From NCBI GenBank assembly GCA_964590255.1, contig CAZPYA010000010.1:16870-80869 (forward strand): DNA of 64,000 nucleotides. The letters are read 5' to 3'. The notes beneath the pieces were generated by a model that was not told the DNA's origin, did not search any database, and saw nothing but the letters and a program-made list of their open reading frames with translations. The position numbers and the translations under genes were made by a program. Below are positions 60,218-64,000 of the stretch, in pieces (the first letter of the stretch is position 1; every line of letters starts with the position of its first letter). Source of the DNA: JAKIYB01 sp964590255 (GTDB lineage Bacteria > Armatimonadota > Hebobacteria > CAIYQO01).

Positions 60218-60598
60218 GGGCGATCACCTCTCTGGGGGGTATTGTAGCAGAAAAGACACAGAAACTGTCGAGGAACTGCCGAGTATGCGGACAACTCGTG
60301 ATACCAGTTTTCCGATGATCGTTGCGTGCTCCCGCGCACACCCGCACCCCCAACCCCCAATAGGCGTCATGCTTCAGCAATCGCTCTACTGGTCATCGGC
60401 CCCCACCCCTTTCCCCTCCTCCGCTACGCTACGCAAGGGAGGGGGATGCGTCATGTCATCTAGTGGGTCATGTGTCATGACCATCAGCATTCGCGCCTGC
60501 GGGCGCCCCCTCACCCCTACCCCTCTCCCCGAGGAGAGGGGACCGAGATACGCAATACAGTTCGCACGATCATGACGTATACAAGTATGATGAAGAAT
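60218..60598. other. Intergenic region, glycyl radical enzyme to zinc-ribbon gene
   Basis: A minus-strand TACAAT -10-like box (60246-60241) precedes the glycyl radical gene. C-rich repeats fill 60395-60545. No gene was seen. Confidence 0.55.
60395..60545. repeat. C-rich intergenic repeat
   Basis: CATCGGCCCCCACCCCT then CCCCTCC near 60395-60420 matches the minus strand at about 2363-2394. A GGGAGGGGG tract and a CCCCTCTCC...GGAGAGGGG hairpin (60518-60541) follow. Confidence 0.7.
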
Positions 60599-61714
60599 TC
60601 ACTCCCATTCCGGCAACTTCATCGCCGTGCCGCGTTCCGCGACGAGGGCACGGAGGGTGGCGAAGAAGAGCGACTGGTCGACGCGCCAGGCGTCACCGTC
60701 GCGGGCCAGCGTGAGGGTGGTGGTGGCGGTGATGGTGAGCGGGATAGCCGGTTCGCCGGGGAGGGTGCTTTCCGGGGTGAGAATCACCGTCACCCGCAGC
60801 GGGACGTCGGCGGTAGCACCGCGCTCGGTCACCGCGCCGTCCAGCGCGGCGGTGTTGAGGCTGACCCAGGCGGGCAGGTGCTGACCGCGGCTATCGCTGG
60901 TGGAGAGTTGGGCCTGTGAGGAGATGTCGCCGGAGGTGAGGGCACTGAGATACGCCTGCGCCACATCGGCGGGGGTGGCGACGCGCGGCCGGGCGTTGAA
61001 CGAGAAATACCATACGGCCAGCGCGCCGAGCAGCACCAGCGTCAGGCCGATGGCCAACCCGAACAGCAGGCGTTCGCCACGACGGCTGCCGCGCGCCACG
61101 GCGTCGGCGACAAAGGTGAATCCGTTGGAGGCCGGCGCCGGCTCGTTCGGTTCGTTGGCCTGCCCGCCGTCCATGCTGGTGGGCGGGCCGGGGATAGTCT
61201 CTTCAGCCACCGGCTCGGTCGGCGCGAATTCCAACGTCTCCAGCGGATGCGCGGAAAGCTCTGCAACCGGCAGCGCGGCGGGCGCCTCCTCGATGGACAG
61301 CGGCGCGACCGGCTCTGCTTCCGGCTCTTCCGTTGACAGCGGGGCCACCGGCTCCTCCGGAACGGAGACGATTTCCGGTTCCGGTTCGGGTTCGGGTTCA
61401 GGTTCAGGCAGCGCCGGCGGGATCTCCGGCTCTTCCGCGACGGGAAGCGGTTCCGATTCCTCAGGAAGCAAGGGGAGGGCCGGTTCCGGGGCAGGCGGCG
61501 GGAGGAGTAGCGGCTCCTCGGGAAGTGGGGGAAGTTCCAGATCAAGTTCAGGGTCAGGCGACGGGGAGAGTAGCGGCTCGGGAACCGGCGGCGGCGCGAG
61601 CGTTTCGGGAGCGACAGCCGCTGTCTCGCCGTCATCGGTCAACAGCGTCCAGCAGTTCCAGCAGGCGCGCCGGTTTTCCTTGTTTTCGGCACCGCAACGC
61701 GGGCAAATCAGCAT
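60599..61714 (-). CDS. Zinc-ribbon protein with Pro/Glu linker and one TM helix
   Basis: The product is 371 residues. A zinc ribbon MLICPRCGAENKENRRACWN with a fourth Cys after it opens the protein. A very long Pro/Glu/Leu linker (about 30-195, including EPEPEPEPEPE) leads to a membrane helix (about 222-245, LLFGLAIGLTLVLLGALAVW). An extracytoplasmic domain follows with ATPADVAQAYLSALTSGDIS and a beta-rich DGDAWRVDQ end, as in DUF4878-like or NTF2-like domains. The ribbon-linker-TM plan echoes the three paralogs at 13429-15655 but without clear homology. Confidence 0.75.
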   Translation of the reverse strand: MLICPRCGAENKENRRACWNCWTLLTDDGETAAVAPETLAPPPVPEPLLSPSPDPELDLELPPLPEEPLLLPPPAPEPALPLLPEESEPLPVAEEPEIPPALPEPEPEPEPEPEIVSVPEEPVAPLSTEEPEAEPVAPLSIEEAPAALPVAELSAHPLETLEFAPTEPVAEETIPGPPTSMDGGQANEPNEPAPASNGFTFVADAVARGSRRGERLLFGLAIGLTLVLLGALAVWYFSFNARPRVATPADVAQAYLSALTSGDISSQAQLSTSDSRGQHLPAWVSLNTAALDGAVTERGATADVPLRVTVILTPESTLPGEPAIPLTITATTTLTLARDGDAWRVDQSLFFATLRALVAERGTAMKLPEWE

Positions 61715-61840
61715 ATGGGCACCCCTCGCTCATTCATCACATCATAGCAGATGATCCCCCGGCGGGCAATTTTCTATGCCATGACGGTCGATTGCAGGCC
61801 ATTGCCGCCCCGTCGGCGAGTTAACATTCTGTTTCTTTCA

Positions 61841-61870
61841 TTGACGCTGTCCCGTGCGGTTCCCTATAAT
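61841..61870 (+). promoter_or_regulatory. Sigma-70 promoter of the phosphohexomutase gene
   Basis: TTGACG (61841-61846), 18 nt and TATAAT (61865-61870). Confidence 0.75.
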
Positions 61871-61903
61871 GCTGGGTTGTATCTCGTTGAAAGGTAGACC
61901 CGC

Positions 61904-64000
61904 ATGCTCGATCCCTTGTTGCTGGCCGTCCGCCAGGTACGCCGGACGCTGATTTCCCTCGCGCTGGATGGCCAGGCCCCGCCGTCGAACGCACAGAAGA
62001 AAGTCATGGACCTGATTCCGCAGATGACGAAGGCCGCGCTGGACGACCGGCAGACGGCGCTGCTGTGGGGCGAGCTGCAGATGCTGATGGTGGAGGCGGA
62101 AGGCCAGACGGAGGACGGATTGTTGTGGGCGCCCATCCGTAACGCCGCCGACGCCGGACTGGTAGCGCTGCTGAAGCGCAAGGAGTGGGCGAGCCTGCAG
62201 GAGCCGTTCGCGCGGAGCATCTTTCCGCGGATGGCCTCGGCGATCATGGCGCCGCGGGTGCAGCGCATCACCGCGCTCATCGACGTGACTACCCGCTTGC
62301 GCGCGCTGGCCGACCGCCCGGTGGGGCGGGCGGTGCGCTGGCCGCTGCTGCGCCTGGCGGAGATGCAATACCCGCGCTTCGGCACCTCGGGCTGGCGCGC
62401 GCGCATGGGCATGGATTTCTCGTGGCACCGCGCCACCGCCGTGGCGCAGGCGATCGTGGAATACGTGCTGGGCAGCGGCCTGGGGCACTTGCCGCTGACG
62501 ATCGGGTATGACAGCCGCATCAACGCCGACCGCGTAGCCGCGCACCTGGCGGAGATCGCGGTAGCCAACGGGCTGGATGTGCACCTGGCTGCGCGCGAGA
62601 CGCCGTCACCGGCGCTGATCTTCTACATCACCGAGCAACTGGGCGTGGGGAAGAACGCGGGCTTGATCAACTGCACGCCGTCGCACAACCCGGTGAAGGA
62701 CGTGGCCAGCCGCCTGTATACCGGCACCGAGTACCACGGCATCCGCTACAACATGCCCTACGGCGCGGTGGCCCCCACCCGCGCCACCGACGCCATCGGC
62801 CGGCGCGCGATGGAGCTGCTGCTGGAAGAGACGATGGCGCCGGTGGACAAGCCGCGCGGCCATGTGACCTATTTCGACCCGCAGGAGGCCTACGTCGACG
62901 CGATGGTGCGCGATCTGTCGGTGACGGTGACGCTGCCCAACGGCGGCAAGGCCAACGCCGCGGGGGTGATGAAGAGTTTCTGGGGCGGCGAGCAGGCGAT
63001 GGTGGTCATCGACGAGATGCATTCCGCCAGCCGCGGCTACCTGCCGGCGATTTGCCAGCGGCTGGGCATCCGCCATACGACGCTGCACGACACGAAGGAC
63101 CCGCTGCTGGGCGAGTTGCTGTATGCCAATCCCGAAGAGCCGCACATCGGCCGCTGCGAGGCGAAAGTGACCGAGCTGCGGGAGAAATACCCGACGATCC
63201 TCGGCCTGGGCGTCGACACCGACTCGGACCGCTTCGGCGTGGTGGACGAGCGCGGCCACTACACGATGACGAACCAGATGCTGCCGATGCTGGCGCACTA
63301 CCTGCTGACCGCCGCATATGACGGCAAGCCGGGCCGCATCATCCGCAACATGGTGACCACGCGCCTGCTGGACCGGGTGGCGGCGGCCCACGCGACGAAG
63401 ATCATCCCGCCGGCCGATGCGAAAGCCCTCGTGCTGCACGCCACGCTGCCCGGCTACACGACGGTGCTGGGCGACCCGGCGGCGCAAAGCGGCTTCCTCA
63501 CCCATGTGGTGCCGGTCGGCTTCAAGTATATCGCCGACGTGATGATGCAAGAGCTGCAGCCGGCGCTGGCGGCAAACGAGCGCGATCCCGGGCGCCTGCA
63601 CAAGCTCTTCGCGGAGAGCCTGCGCAAGCTGCTGCTGGCCGGCGAGGAAAGCAACGGCATGACCTCGCGCGGGCACACGCCGGACAAAGACGGCCTGTGG
63701 GGCATTCTGCTGACGCTGCAGATGTGCGCGGTGCGCGGGCAACTGCCGTCGGCGCTGTGGGAGGACGTGCTGGCGACGTATGGCACGCTGGTGTCGGTGC
63801 GCCGCGACGTCTCGGCGCCGGACGTGGCGAAGGAAGCGCTGGTGGACGCCTACCTGGAGCGCTACGCGGCGGCCGCGCGCACCATACCGGTGCCCGACCC
63901 CGGGCTGGCGCACTGCGTGCCCACCTACTGCGGCGGCATCCGCGGCGAAATGGTGGAGGTGATCCTGCACGACGAGGATGGTCGCGAGAGCTACCTGGCC
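61904..64000 (+). CDS. Alpha-D-phosphohexomutase (phosphoglucomutase/phosphomannomutase type), 3' end beyond window
   Basis: At least 699 residues are in frame. About 155 residues precede RFGTSGWRARMGMDF (about 159), the usual N-terminal motif, so the protein has an unusual N-terminal helical extension. The phosphoserine loop is CTPSHNPVKD (about 258), the metal site VDTDSDRFGVVD (about 439), and the sugar-binding GEESNGMTS (about 581). It moves phosphate between C1 and C6 of hexoses. A promoter at 61841 and AAAGG about 10 nt before the ATG support the start. The window ends before the stop. Confidence 0.9.
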   Translation, partial: MLDPLLLAVRQVRRTLISLALDGQAPPSNAQKKVMDLIPQMTKAALDDRQTALLWGELQMLMVEAEGQTEDGLLWAPIRNAADAGLVALLKRKEWASLQEPFARSIFPRMASAIMAPRVQRITALIDVTTRLRALADRPVGRAVRWPLLRLAEMQYPRFGTSGWRARMGMDFSWHRATAVAQAIVEYVLGSGLGHLPLTIGYDSRINADRVAAHLAEIAVANGLDVHLAARETPSPALIFYITEQLGVGKNAGLINCTPSHNPVKDVASRLYTGTEYHGIRYNMPYGAVAPTRATDAIGRRAMELLLEETMAPVDKPRGHVTYFDPQEAYVDAMVRDLSVTVTLPNGGKANAAGVMKSFWGGEQAMVVIDEMHSASRGYLPAICQRLGIRHTTLHDTKDPLLGELLYANPEEPHIGRCEAKVTELREKYPTILGLGVDTDSDRFGVVDERGHYTMTNQMLPMLAHYLLTAAYDGKPGRIIRNMVTTRLLDRVAAAHATKIIPPADAKALVLHATLPGYTTVLGDPAAQSGFLTHVVPVGFKYIADVMMQELQPALAANERDPGRLHKLFAESLRKLLLAGEESNGMTSRGHTPDKDGLWGILLTLQMCAVRGQLPSALWEDVLATYGTLVSVRRDVSAPDVAKEALVDAYLERYAAAARTIPVPDPGLAHCVPTYCGGIRGEMVEVILHDEDGRESYLA

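Overview
This is a GC-rich, gene-dense bacterial chromosomal segment. Two runs of exactly 10 N (13771-13780 and 27899-27908) mark scaffold joins in a draft assembly, probably a metagenome-assembled genome. There is no rRNA, tRNA, CRISPR array or intact transposase. The mix of genes suggests a free-living heterotroph that degrades glycans: an LL-diaminopimelate aminotransferase (the dapL lysine route), an S-layer-homology protein, LarB, and heparinase, GH31, sialidase-like and beta-helix proteins beside uroporphyrinogen-decarboxylase-like enzymes. My best guess is an uncultured Armatimonadota-type lineage or another little-cultured phylum of similar lifestyle; the sequence alone does not prove this.

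Layout. (1) 1-6332: SWIM zinc-finger protein, DUF5691, MoxR AAA+ ATPase and DUF5682, all on the minus strand, with translational overlaps between the first three. (2) 6514-13412: a PqqD/radical-SAM/SPASM protein overlapping a membrane protein with two pseudopilin-like lobes, then DUF547, ferredoxin-nitroreductase and Kef-type antiporter genes. (3) 13429-17232: cysK followed by three tandem paralogous zinc-ribbon membrane proteins, plus an unknown membrane protein. (4) 17260-22585: beta-helix protein, YwbE, FG-GAP protein and a TIM-barrel glycosidase-like protein. (5) 22699-28027: lipoprotein, fatty acid desaturase, M20 amidohydrolase, alpha/beta hydrolase and a UROD-like enzyme. (6) 28227-37927: a glycan locus with heparinase II/III, beta-propeller, LacI regulator, a second UROD-like enzyme, GH31 and a sialidase-fold protein. 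A palindrome beside the lacI gene overlaps the heparinase promoter. (7) 38066-45119: a small winged-helix protein with an Eco57I/TaqI-like DNA methylase, an ankyrin protein, a large unknown glycosidase-like protein, and a more AT-rich patch of orphan genes. (8) 45120-56020: a candidate 6S-like RNA, then dapL, purD, tyrA, SLH protein, larB, TPR protein, YfcE-like phosphodiesterase, hicBA and folC. (9) 56286-64000: a lone phage portal gene behind a consensus promoter studded with GTTTGC half-sites, a Cys-rich small protein, a glycyl radical enzyme, a zinc-ribbon/TM protein and a phosphohexomutase running off the end.

Intergenic DNA is rich in palindromic repeats: a 145-bp family with 36-37 bp arms (28048, 34641), a 164-bp MITE-like element abutting larB (51471), GC-rich hairpins near 39905, 45385 and 50257, CCCGGC(N)GCCGGG palindromes (19273-19465) and C-rich repeats (2240, 47051, 48361, 60395). 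Ribosome-binding sites are strong and often decide starts. Two genes, folC and the nitroreductase, look leaderless.

Start sites were moved from the longest ORF wherever a clear Shine-Dalgarno sequence or translational overlap pointed to an internal start.
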